From: Methanobrevibacter sp.
GTDB lineage: Archaea; Methanobacteriota; Methanobacteria; Methanobacteriales; Methanobacteriaceae
Assembly (NCBI GenBank): GCA_031289975.1
Contig: JAITOM010000164.1
Location: 1 to 7,274 of the forward strand
DNA length: 7,274 bases
Direction: 5' to 3'
In this document: positions 1 to 6,587 of the stretch, piece by piece
Position numbering within the stretch: position 1 is the first letter of the stretch
How the letters are laid out: each line of letters opens with the position of its first letter
Notes under the pieces: model-generated
What the model was told of the DNA's origin: nothing
Databases searched by the model: none
Seen by the model: only the letters and a program-made list of their open reading frames with translations
Translations under genes and position numbers: made by a program

Positions 1-586
1 AATATGCTATTGACTGAAATATTTTTATTCCATGCTTAGTTTTTAAAACATGAATATTAAATCAGAGATAATTAGACAATAATGATAAATTAACCCATAA
101 ATAATTATGCCGTTCTCTCGAATTATATGAATTAGAAAAAATATATTATAAAAATTCTTGTAGATAGGTTTAATAAATATTATAAGTGATGAAACTGGTA
201 GAATTTTTAAAAAAAAGAGTTTTATATTATAGAAAAGATGAAATCCATATAATTGTCTTAAAAAGGATATTGCCTTATTTAACATATAATTTCACCAGAA
301 AACTAAATAATATTCGATGAAATTCAAAATAACAGAAAATTCAAACATTTATACTGAGTGGATTGAAGCCATTTTACACTTTTATCTATGTTTTAGCAGT
401 AATATAGAGAGCAGGACATAATTCTATTACTTGTTACTCATTCTTTTTTCATGTTTTATGTCTTTTTATTTTTTTAATTTTGTTTTTCATCTTTAAAAAA
501 TTATTTAATTTTCAATTGAAGCTTTTATTATCATTTTAACTCTTTTAATTTTTTTCTACTTTTTAATCTTTAAATTTATTTTCTAC
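1..586. other. AT-rich stretch without a defensible gene
   Basis: No long open frame with coding character is present. On the plus strand, a GTG/ATG-started frame at 186-320 (44 codons, reading VMKLVEFLKKRVLYY... and ending ...KLNNIR) overlaps by ATGA a second frame at 317-421 (34 codons, starting MKFKITENSN). Neither has a visible ribosome binding site and I recognise neither. A further stop-bounded frame around 115-170 reads LCRSLELYELEKIYYKNSCR, so the 115-421 stretch could be a decayed gene with several frameshifts, though chance open frames are common at this base composition. Positions about 422-586 are T-rich on the plus strand and show nothing recognisable. Confidence 0.4.
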
Positions 587-614
587 TATAGTCCTTTTGG
601 AAAAGTTCTTAAAT
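587..614 (+). repeat. 28-bp end fragment of small element family 2
   Basis: The 28 bases starting TATAGTCCTTTTGG match the end of the element at 4015-4226 (read on the minus strand) at 27 of 28 positions. They also match the start of the element at 6129-6297 with two or three differences. Homology stops exactly where the family 1 element begins, and I cannot find the rest of family 2 beyond that element's far end at 801. It is therefore a truncated copy, possibly one that was the target of the family 1 insertion and then suffered a deletion. Confidence 0.65.
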
Positions 615-615
615 G

Positions 616-801
616 GAGGCTGTGAAAAATTCAACTGATGAATCTATAATACTTTATTCAATGTTTATAATACTTCATTTTTTAAAGCATTTTAAGAACT
701 TTATAAGATTAATACACCACTAAAAAAAAAGATTTTTACTTATACTCTACATTTGAGTAAAAAGTTAAAAATAATTTATCAGTTGGATTTTTCACAGCCC
801 C
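616..801 (+). mobile_element. MITE-like element, family 1, copy 1 (186 bp)
   Basis: The first 27 bases, beginning GAGGCTGTGAAAAATTC, and the reverse complement of the last 27 bases (775-801), beginning GGGGCTGTGAAAAATCC, match at 24 of 27 positions. These are good terminal inverted repeats. A second copy lies at 6976-7163 with nearly the same sequence throughout, so this is a mobile unit and not a chance palindrome. It contains no open reading frame of note. The right end (about 715-801) also resembles the 3' end of the deleted insertion sequence at 6569-6974, so the element is probably an internally deleted derivative moved in trans by that transposase family. No clear target-site duplication is visible in the flanks. 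Confidence 0.85.
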
Positions 802-802
802 T

Positions 803-1190
803 GAAAATGCTATTTGTAAAAATAATAAAATTTATGCAAGCAACTTCACAAATATTTTGAAAAAGACTGAAAATGGCACTAATGATTTTATAAGCTTTTT
901 CCAAGTATTTATTGAAAATGATGAGGTTAACTATATTTTACAGTCAAGCAATGAAAATTTTAATAAAATTCAATTTAAAAAATATTGGAGAAGCATTTAA
1001 TTAAAGATTTAGGCATTTTTTTGAAGATTTAGGCATTGTTTTGGATAAAGTTTATGTTATGAGTAAGGAGTATAGAGCTAGTCTTTTTAAAAAAGAAATA
1101 TCTCCAGGCAAAACAATAACATCTACAAAATTAGCTACCTTAGTTGATGGGGAACCTAAAATGAAAGAGTTTATAAAAGAAATACTTTAA
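803..1190 (+). pseudogene. Broken gene of unknown function, 5' end lost to a mobile element
   Basis: Two stop-bounded frames read as one protein. The first, 803-1000, opens directly after the family 1 element with no start codon and ends KIQFKKYWRSI. The second, 1023-1190, runs from EDLGIVLDKVYVMSKEYR to ...MKEFIKEIL. Adding one A to the six-A run at 977-982 and removing one unit of the 20-bp duplication at 1004-1043 joins them in frame as ...QFKKILEKHLIEDLGIVLDK.... The reconstructed tail is about 121 residues, polar and lysine-rich, with no membrane segment. I do not recognise the family. An ATG at 1059 could in principle start a 43-residue remnant (MSKEYRASLF...), but no good ribosome binding site precedes it. 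The N-terminal part is missing: upstream is the element and then a fragment of another one. Strand and 3' end are well supported; function is unknown. Confidence 0.6.
1004..1043 (+). repeat. 20-bp tandem duplication inside the broken gene
   Basis: Positions 1004-1023 and 1024-1043 (core AAGATTTAGGCATT) agree at 19 of 20 positions, the single difference being T1018 against G1038. The unit length is not a multiple of three, so it shifts the reading frame. The second copy continues into the intact-looking 3' coding frame, which suggests slippage or a small duplication as one inactivating event. Confidence 0.85.
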
Positions 1191-1267
1191 CCATTATAAA
1201 TTCCATTTTAGTTATTAAAAGAATTTTAAGAAAGAATAAAATTTAACTAAAAATAATTATTTTCCAG

Positions 1268-1278
1268 TTTTTAAATAA
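1268..1278 (+). promoter_or_regulatory. Candidate archaeal TATA box for the HATPase gene
   Basis: A TTTAAATA-type motif (1270-1277) lies 44 bases before the ATG at 1322. Archaeal initiation about 25 bases downstream would give a leader of roughly 25 bases, long enough to include the GGAG at 1311. The background is so AT-rich that this match alone is weak evidence. Confidence 0.3.
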
Positions 1279-1310
1279 TTGTAAAATAGATTAAAGAGTA
1301 ATTAAATATT

Positions 1311-1314
1311 GGAG
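1311..1314 (+). promoter_or_regulatory. Ribosome binding site GGAG
   Basis: GGAG lies seven bases before the ATG at 1322 and is complementary to the CUCC in the conserved archaeal 16S rRNA 3' end. It supports the chosen start for the HATPase gene. Confidence 0.7.
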
Positions 1315-1321
1315 CTTAATT

Positions 1322-1735
1322 ATGGAAGAAATCGTTTTGCATGCAGATTCGAACGAGTTAAATAATTTATTCGATTTCATACGAAATTCACTAAATTCAT
1401 TTGAGATTTTTGAAAGTGTAATAATACAATTAGAACTTGCTGTAGAGGAAATTTTTATTAATATTGTTAATCATGCTTTTAAAGATAATGATTTGGAGTA
1501 TATGAATATTCATGTAAAAATTGAAATAGAGAGAGATCCATTAAAAATTATTATCACATTTAAAGATAAAGGAATTCCTTTCAATCCTTTGAAAGTTTCA
1601 AATCCCGACACTTCCCTTGATGCAGATCAAAGAAAAATTGGAGGACTTGGGATTTTTATCATTAAAAAAAATGTGGATGAAATATATTACAAATATGAAA
1701 ATGGGGAAAATATTTTAACGATAGTAAAAAATTAA
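1322..1735 (+). CDS. Anti-sigma-factor-like serine kinase (HATPase, RsbW/SpoIIAB type)
   Basis: This 137-residue soluble protein has the GHKL ATP-binding fold used by RsbW/SpoIIAB anti-sigma kinases. The N box is EEIFINIVNHAF (residues 42-53), with E43, N47 and H51 in the expected places. The G1 box is KDKGIPFNP (81-89), with D82 and G84. The G2 box is RKIGGLGIFII (104-114). Length fits a stand-alone domain, with no sensor or transmitter attached. In bacteria such proteins bind a sigma factor or another partner, and phosphorylate a STAS-domain antagonist on Ser/Thr. Archaea have no sigma-70 factors, so the bound target here is unknown. The gene is followed after 65 bp by a SpoIIE-type phosphatase, which would dephosphorylate the same antagonist; no STAS gene lies in this window. 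The start is set by GGAG at 1311. Family assignment is firm; the physiological role is inferred. Confidence 0.9.
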   Translation: MEEIVLHADSNELNNLFDFIRNSLNSFEIFESVIIQLELAVEEIFINIVNHAFKDNDLEYMNIHVKIEIERDPLKIIITFKDKGIPFNPLKVSNPDTSLDADQRKIGGLGIFIIKKNVDEIYYKYENGENILTIVKN

Positions 1736-1756
1736 TAATTCATAGTTATAATTAGT

Positions 1757-1789
1757 CATATATACTTTATTCGTGGTTTATATAAATAA
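1757..1789 (+). promoter_or_regulatory. Possible internal promoter before the phosphatase gene
   Basis: The 65-bp gap between the two signalling genes contains two TATA-like runs: CATATATACTTTAT at 1757-1770 and TTTATATAAATA at 1778-1789. The first would place initiation near 1785, just before the GGTG at 1791. The second is too close to the start for a leadered transcript. The phosphatase gene may therefore be read from both an upstream and an internal promoter, but AT-richness makes this weak. Confidence 0.25.
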
Positions 1790-1790
1790 C

Positions 1791-1794
1791 GGTG
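1791..1794 (+). promoter_or_regulatory. Ribosome binding site GGTG that decides the start at 1801
   Basis: GGTG matches the CACC of the archaeal anti-Shine-Dalgarno sequence and lies six bases before ATG 1801. The frame could also open at GTG 1792, but that codon lies within this motif and has no site of its own, so ATG 1801 is preferred. Confidence 0.6.
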
Positions 1795-1800
1795 CTTTTA

Positions 1801-3771
1801 ATGGATTTCAGGAAATATACAGACATTATCTTCAGATCAAAAGTTTTAACTGTTTTATTTATAGCTTTGATTTATTTTATTCTCACATATCCAACCTATT
1901 TTTTTGATTTAAATGAGTTATATATTGATCCAAGTGTAATTATTTACATGATTTTTGGATTCATATTCGGTCCAATAGGTTTTATTGGTACTTTGATTGG
2001 AGCAATTATTTTAGTTTTTTTAGATATTGTATGTAATGTTACCTTTTATGATAGATTTGAAATTTTCACTAATATTATGAATATCTTTTTTAATTTTTTC
2101 ACCGCATATTTAATCTATAAATTATGGTACACTTTTAAAATTGACAAGCAAAATACTGAATTAATAAGATTAGATTCATCCCAAAAAATAACTAAATTTT
2201 CTATTACAATTTTTTTAAGTTCGTTAATTTACATGGGTCTTTATGATTATCCCTACAATTATGTTTATGGGGAAGCAATTATTTTTGAATGGTCTGTGTT
2301 TGTTGTATTATTAAATTTGTTTGTTTGTTTAGTTGTAGGAAGTGCAATGATTATTTTATTAAGTAAATTAGATATATCTTTTTATAAACCAAAAAAATCA
2401 AAAATTAATATTTCTCCTAAAATTTTTGATATTTGTTTATTAATTGCTATTATCATTGATATAATTCTTCTAATTTTCAGAATCAATAAGTATAATCCAT
2501 CTAATCATTTAAATCAAATATTATCTATTATATTTGTAAGTTTAGTTATGGTTTTTATCTTTAAACCAATAGAAGAAATTAAAGATACTAATTTAAAAAA
2601 AACTTTTTCTCTAACTGAAAAATTCGTAGCAATTTTTATTGTATTGGAAACAGTTATGTCTATTAGTATATCAATTATTTTATATTTTATCCTTGGACTG
2701 TTAAATGTTGATGTTTCTTATTTTTGGTATTATTTCTTTGTTGCTATTTTCATAGTTATTTTTATTTTATATATACTTTCTATATACTTTTTACGGAATA
2801 TAGAAAGTTCAATTTCCAATCCAATAGAATCTATTTCAGCTAATATGCAGCAATATTCTGAAAGTGAGGATAAAATAATTAATAGTAATATACTTTCCCA
2901 GGTAGAAGATTTTACAAAACAAGATTCAGAAATTGGGATATTAGCAAATTCTTATCAATATTTGGTTAAAAATTTAACTGATTATATGGAAAATTTAGAA
3001 AAGGTTACAAAGGATAAAGAAAGAATAGCAATGGAATTAAATATTGCTAAGCACATACAAGAATCAATGCTACCTAAAACGTTTCCCCCATTCCCCGATA
3101 AAAACGATGAATTTGATATTTATGCTATTTCTGTTCCTGCGAAAGAAATTGGAGGAGATTTCTATGACTTTTTTTTAATAGATGAAGACCATTTAGCTAT
3201 TGTTATTGGGGATGTATCAGGTAAAGGAGTCCCTGCCGCACTGTTCATGGTTATATCAAAAGTATTGATAAAAAATCAAAGTAAAAACGAGAAGAAACTA
3301 AATGGCATCTTTGAAAAGGTAAATAATGTTTTAGCGGATAATAATAGTGAAAGCATGTTTTTAACAGCTTGGTTGGGGGTTTTAAAAATTTCAACAGGTA
3401 AACTTAATTTTGTTAATGCTGGTCATGAATTCCCTTATCTAAAACATGCTGATGGTGAAATAGAAATGTTAGAATCTTCAAGAGGATTTGTTTTAGGTGG
3501 AATGGAAGGCATGAAATACTCTATAAACAAAATACAGCTTAAAAAAGGAGATAAAATCTTTTTATATACTGATGGTGTTACTGATGCTATGAATAATAAA
3601 GAAGAGTTTTTTACACACGATCGTTTAATAAATGTCTTAAAAAATGATGTGACTATTAAAGATACTTTAAAATTGGTTAAAAGCCGTATAGATGTTTTTA
3701 GTAGCGATGAAGAACAATTCGATGACATTACAATGTTAATATGTGAATATAAAAAAGAAAATTCAAAGTAG
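1801..3771 (+). CDS. Membrane-bound SpoIIE/RsbU-family PP2C serine phosphatase
   Basis: The product is 656 residues. Residues about 12-330 are hydrophobic, with roughly nine or ten membrane segments. One segment reads GFIFGPIGFIGTLIGAII (about 53-70), a glycine-rich pattern reminiscent of ECF S-component or other small-molecule-binding membrane domains. After the last segment comes a HAMP-like linker (NIESSISNPIESISANM, about 333-349), then a helical stretch ending in ERIAMELNIAKHIQESMLP (407-425), the usual linker before this phosphatase type. The catalytic PP2C domain follows: GGDFYD (451-456, metal-binding D453), GDVSGKGVPAALFM (470-483, D471), NAGHEFP, TDGVTDAM (590-597, D591) and the terminal DDIT (641-644). 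All expected metal-binding aspartates are present, so it should be active. Its likely substrate is a phosphorylated STAS-domain antagonist paired with the upstream kinase-like protein. The signal sensed by the membrane half is unknown. The annotation of catalysis is firm; the sensing role is inferred. Confidence 0.93.
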   Translation: MDFRKYTDIIFRSKVLTVLFIALIYFILTYPTYFFDLNELYIDPSVIIYMIFGFIFGPIGFIGTLIGAIILVFLDIVCNVTFYDRFEIFTNIMNIFFNFFTAYLIYKLWYTFKIDKQNTELIRLDSSQKITKFSITIFLSSLIYMGLYDYPYNYVYGEAIIFEWSVFVVLLNLFVCLVVGSAMIILLSKLDISFYKPKKSKINISPKIFDICLLIAIIIDIILLIFRINKYNPSNHLNQILSIIFVSLVMVFIFKPIEEIKDTNLKKTFSLTEKFVAIFIVLETVMSISISIILYFILGLLNVDVSYFWYYFFVAIFIVIFILYILSIYFLRNIESSISNPIESISANMQQYSESEDKIINSNILSQVEDFTKQDSEIGILANSYQYLVKNLTDYMENLEKVTKDKERIAMELNIAKHIQESMLPKTFPPFPDKNDEFDIYAISVPAKEIGGDFYDFFLIDEDHLAIVIGDVSGKGVPAALFMVISKVLIKNQSKNEKKLNGIFEKVNNVLADNNSESMFLTAWLGVLKISTGKLNFVNAGHEFPYLKHADGEIEMLESSRGFVLGGMEGMKYSINKIQLKKGDKIFLYTDGVTDAMNNKEEFFTHDRLINVLKNDVTIKDTLKLVKSRIDVFSSDEEQFDDITMLICEYKKENSK

Positions 3772-4014
3772 AATGACAATTGCGATCAAATTTATTTGTT
3801 TATGAATATTATTTAGTTATACTATTAAATTAGATTATAAGTCCTCGATGGGAGTGTCAAAAATCGATGGGAGTGTCAAAAAGTGTGGAGGTTTTTGGAT
3901 TTTTAGATATAAAGAAAACCAAAAATAATGATAAACATCATAAAAGTTTACATCCCCCTCCTTGACAAAAAGTTTATAAGTAATGATTATTTTAATAATT
4001 CATTATTTTTTAAA
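3772..4014. other. Intergenic segment between the phosphatase gene and the family 2 element
   Basis: No open reading frame of note is present. It holds the 19-bp tandem repeat described separately, and downstream of that a weak possible hairpin (TTTTTGG at 3892-3898 against CCAAAAA at 3919-3925). No convincing terminator for the phosphatase gene is visible, although short T-runs occur at 3892-3905. Confidence 0.5.
3845..3882 (+). repeat. Perfect 2 x 19-bp tandem repeat
   Basis: The unit TCGATGGGAGTGTCAAAAA occurs twice with no spacer (3845-3863 and 3864-3882). It is notably richer in G than its surroundings. GGGAGTGTCAAAAA has the look of an insertion-sequence end, but no inverted partner (TTTTTGACACTCCC) occurs in the window. 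It may be a scar of a departed element or a tandem operator; the sequence does not decide between these. Confidence 0.8.
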
Positions 4015-4226
4015 TATAGTAGTTTTGATAAAGTTTTTAATAAATAACTTTTTTAAAAATAAAGTATTATTAAAATATATTTATTTAAAATTATTTATAT
4101 AATTAAAATAAGTTTATATTATTTAAAATTTAAAATTATAGATTTTTATAAATTAATATTTGAAATTAAATAATTTAATAAAAAAAATTATATCCAAAAT
4201 TTAAGAACTTTTCCAAAATGACTATA
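4015..4226 (-). mobile_element. MITE-like element, family 2, copy A (about 212 bp)
   Basis: Read on the minus strand, this begins TATAGTCATTTTGGAAAAG and ends with the reverse complement of TATAGTAGTTTTGATAAAG, so the two ends are imperfect inverted repeats. The whole stretch aligns to 6129-6297 on the plus strand with scattered mismatches and about 42 bp of extra AT-rich interior here. It encodes nothing and is extremely AT-rich. It sits in the convergent gap between the phosphatase gene and metX. Exact ends are uncertain by a few bases. Confidence 0.75.
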
Positions 4227-4310
4227 TTTTATTTTAAATAAATCATAAATAAATTTTATAAACTTTTAGATTAATCTTATTTTCTATTTCATTTTATAAA
4301 AATATTTACT

Positions 4311-4323
4311 AAAAATAAAAAAA
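4311..4323 (-). terminator. T-rich terminator candidate for metX
   Basis: On the minus strand this reads TTTTTTTATTTTT, about 42 bases after the metX stop codon. Archaeal termination often uses oligo-T runs without a hairpin, so it is a reasonable candidate, but such runs are frequent in this sequence. Confidence 0.35.
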
Positions 4324-4364
4324 TTAGATAATATAATAAATTTGACAATAACAAATTTTAATAG

Positions 4365-5834
4365 TTAATTAGTAAATAAATGACTAATTTGATCAATAGT
4401 AATAATTCCTGCAAGTTTTAAATCATCATATACAACTGGTAAAGCAGAAATATTATATTTTTTCATTTCACGAGCTACAACATCAATAGGGTCACTTAAA
4501 TTGCATGTTTTAACATCACGAGTCATAATAGCTTCAAGATTATCACATTCTGTAGCTATTGACTTAGATAAATCCCAAGCTGTCATTATACCAATTAATA
4601 CTTCATCTTTAGTTACAACTGGGACATGTGTTATTTGTTTATCCATCATTAAAACAGCTACATCTTCAACATCAGCATCAGAGTTTATAGTTGCAACATC
4701 TCTTTCAACAATATCTTCAACATACAAATCATTTAAAAACTTAGATATTGAATAATTTAACTGTCCATCCTCTAAAAGAAATGCATCATGTCCATAAGGT
4801 GATTCTAACTCATTGTAACTAACTTCCACATCATTTGCTTTAAGAGCATTTAATATATCCTTTAATTGACTTGGAGGATATAGCCAATCTGTATTAATAG
4901 CTATTAGTTTAACTTTTGAATTAACATTTTTAAATCCTTCAATTAAAGAACCATTTTTTGATAAATCAAAGTAATCAATAGCTTTTGTAATGTAAATATA
5001 TGAATTTGCATCAAATCGTTTAACAAAAGATTCTCCTTGATGATGTAGATAACTTTCAACTTGGAAGTCTAAGTCAAAATCATAACTAAACTCTTGCTTA
5101 TCTTGAAGATCACGACCAAATTTCTCATACATTGATTCATCACTAAGATAGGTTATATGAGCTATCATCCGAGCTATTGAAAGACCATTTTCAACATTTT
5201 TTCCATTATCATAATAATTTCCATTATTCCAATTCATATCTGTGGTTATTGCCTGTCTTCCAACTTCATTAAAAGCTATTTGTTGTGGAGAAGAACGAGA
5301 AGTTGTAGCTATTGCAACAACTTTCTTAACCATTTTTGGATAAGAAACAATCCATTGCAATACTTGCATTCCTCCCATTGACCCTCCAACAACAGCAAAT
5401 AGCTGTTTTATACCAAAATATTCTACAAGTCTTTTCTCTGCTTTAACCATATCTTTAATTGTTACAAATGGAAAATCAAGCCCATATTCTCTGTTATTTT
5501 CTGGATTGATGGATGCTGGTCCTGTAGAACCTTTACATCCCCCAATAACATTTGAGGAGATTATAAAATATTTTTCACTGTCCAATGATTTCCCAGGTCC
5601 AATCACTATTTCCCACCATCCAGGTTTCTTATCTCCTTCATGCCAACCAGCTGCATGAGCATCTCCAGAAAGTGCATGACAAACTAAAATAGCATTATTT
5701 CTCTCTTTATTTAATTTTCCGTATGTTTCATAAGCTATTGTCACATTTTTCAATATTTTTCCTGATTCTAATGTTAGATCCTCTTCAATATTGAAAAATT
5801 TTGTTCGAACACTACCAACTGATTCTTTTTTCAT
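4365..5834 (-). CDS. metX: Homoserine O-acyltransferase (MetX type) with C-terminal CBS pair
   Basis: This 489-residue enzyme transfers an acyl group (acetyl, or succinyl in some family members) from its CoA ester to homoserine, activating it for methionine synthesis in the cytoplasm. The alpha/beta-hydrolase half spans about residues 10-370: LVCHALSGDAHAAGWH (50-65), the nucleophile elbow VGGSMGGMQ (149-157, Ser152), Asp316 in IAINTDWLYPP, and His349 in SPYGHDAF, giving a complete catalytic triad. Two CBS motifs follow (about 375-430 and 434-487, with THVPVV and SALPVVYD strands). They usually bind adenosyl compounds, so feedback by S-adenosylmethionine or an adenine nucleotide is plausible but inferred. 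The extra ~115 residues distinguish it from plain bacterial MetX. The ATG is preceded by AGGGAT, a modest ribosome binding site. The gene is monocistronic as far as the window shows and is bracketed by two inverted family 2 elements. Acyl-donor specificity cannot be read off here. Confidence 0.93.
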   Translation of the reverse strand: MKKESVGSVRTKFFNIEEDLTLESGKILKNVTIAYETYGKLNKERNNAILVCHALSGDAHAAGWHEGDKKPGWWEIVIGPGKSLDSEKYFIISSNVIGGCKGSTGPASINPENNREYGLDFPFVTIKDMVKAEKRLVEYFGIKQLFAVVGGSMGGMQVLQWIVSYPKMVKKVVAIATTSRSSPQQIAFNEVGRQAITTDMNWNNGNYYDNGKNVENGLSIARMIAHITYLSDESMYEKFGRDLQDKQEFSYDFDLDFQVESYLHHQGESFVKRFDANSYIYITKAIDYFDLSKNGSLIEGFKNVNSKVKLIAINTDWLYPPSQLKDILNALKANDVEVSYNELESPYGHDAFLLEDGQLNYSISKFLNDLYVEDIVERDVATINSDADVEDVAVLMMDKQITHVPVVTKDEVLIGIMTAWDLSKSIATECDNLEAIMTRDVKTCNLSDPIDVVAREMKKYNISALPVVYDDLKLAGIITIDQISHLFTN

Positions 5835-5898
5835 AAAATCCCTAATAATATTTTATTATTCATTTAAATTCTTAATTCATATTTATTTAATTATAATA

Positions 5899-5906
5899 TA
5901 TTTATA
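5899..5906 (-). promoter_or_regulatory. Candidate TATA box for metX
   Basis: The minus strand reads TATAAATA here, 64 bases before the start codon, which would place initiation near 5875 and give a leader of about 40 bases. The whole 5835-6128 gap is AT-rich and otherwise shows no gene or structured riboswitch-like element. Confidence 0.35.
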
Positions 5907-6128
5907 ATAATTAATCCTATTCTTTTATAATTATATTTAATTAATAAGGGTTATAATTCAATTTTATGTTCTTTATATTTTACAATTTTATTATTTATTA
6001 ATATATTAATCATTAATTAAAAATTGTTATATTATAATATCTTTATCTATCTTTTTTTTAAATATATGTTAGAAGATTTTTTTTCAATGAATGTAAAACT
6101 TGAAAATATAATAAAATATAAAATTTAA

Positions 6129-6297
6129 TATAGTCATTATGGAAAAGTTCTTAAATTTTAAAATGATAATTTTTTTTATTAAATTATTTAATTTTAAATA
6201 TAACTTTATAAAAATTTATAATTTTAAATAATATAAATATATTTTAATAATAATCTATTTTTAAAAAAGTTATTTATTAAGAACTTTGTCAAAACCA
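6129..6297 (+). mobile_element. MITE-like element, family 2, copy B (about 169 bp)
   Basis: It begins TATAGTCATTATGGAAAAG and ends ...TTAAGAACTTTGTCAAAACC. It aligns along its length to the reverse complement of 4015-4226, including the shared stretch TTAAAAAAGTTATTTATTAA near its right end, and lacks about 42 bp of interior found in copy A. Ends are imperfect inverted repeats (GGAAAAGTTCTTAAAT against the reverse complement of the right end, GACAAAGTTCTTAATAAA). It lies upstream of metX, opposite in orientation to copy A on the other side. The right boundary is uncertain by several bases. Confidence 0.75.
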
Positions 6298-6299
6298 AT

Positions 6300-6587
6300 T
6301 TATAATATAACTATTGTTATATTATATATATAAATTTTATATAAATTTTTTTCCTTGATATAAAAGTGTTGAAAATCTGGAATTTTTAAAGAGTCAAAAA
6401 TACAAAAAAATATAGGACCAATATTCATTTCATTTTTGACTATTTCACAATCGTTGATCAGTCTGATGAAAGAGAATAAATAAAAATTACTAATAAAATA
6501 GGCATTGTAAAACGAGTATGATTTTTGAAGATCTGAAATTTGGTTTTTAGATAGACACCAATAATTTTGGGGCTGTGAAAAATCCAA
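6300..6587 (-). pseudogene. Unrecognised open frame between two mobile elements, possible gene remnant
   Basis: This minus-strand frame encodes up to 95 residues. Its only ATG lies inside the terminal inverted repeat of the neighbouring insertion sequence (6569-6595), so the first residues (MDFSQP) are element sequence and not original coding. The middle (for example NDCEIVKNEMNIGPIFFCIF and DSLKIPDFQHFYIKEKN) is less biased than the surroundings, while the end (YKIYIYNITIVIL) looks like AT-rich noise. It could be the 3' part of a gene cut by the insertion, or a chance frame. I do not recognise a family. Confidence 0.25.

Noticed and set aside
43..285. 80-residue hydrophobic open frame on the minus strand
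   Set aside because: Composition is what random AT-rich sequence gives (Ile, Phe, Leu, Tyr), there is no ribosome binding site, and the opposite strand has more coding-like fragments.
685..705. TTAAGAACTTT inside family 1 resembles the end of family 2 (TTAAGAACTTTTCC)
   Set aside because: Only 11 bases are shared, in the interior of one family and the terminus of the other, with no extension.
3435..3779. 114-residue minus-strand open frame
   Set aside because: It is antisense to the conserved catalytic part of the SpoIIE-type phosphatase gene and has no recognisable motif.
3887..3961. GGAGG at 3887 and CCTCC at 3957 with TTTTTGG/CCAAAAA between, a possible structured RNA
   Set aside because: The pairings are short, mostly A-T and separated by long loops; no known RNA family pattern is visible.
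3962..3990. TTGACA followed by AT-rich hexamers, resembling a bacterial -35/-10 promoter
   Set aside because: No gene follows on that strand, spacing to a -10-like hexamer is unremarkable in AT-rich DNA, and the host appears archaeal.
4501..4755. 84-residue plus-strand open frame
   Set aside because: It lies antisense to the CBS region of metX; the serine/threonine-rich translation is a shadow.
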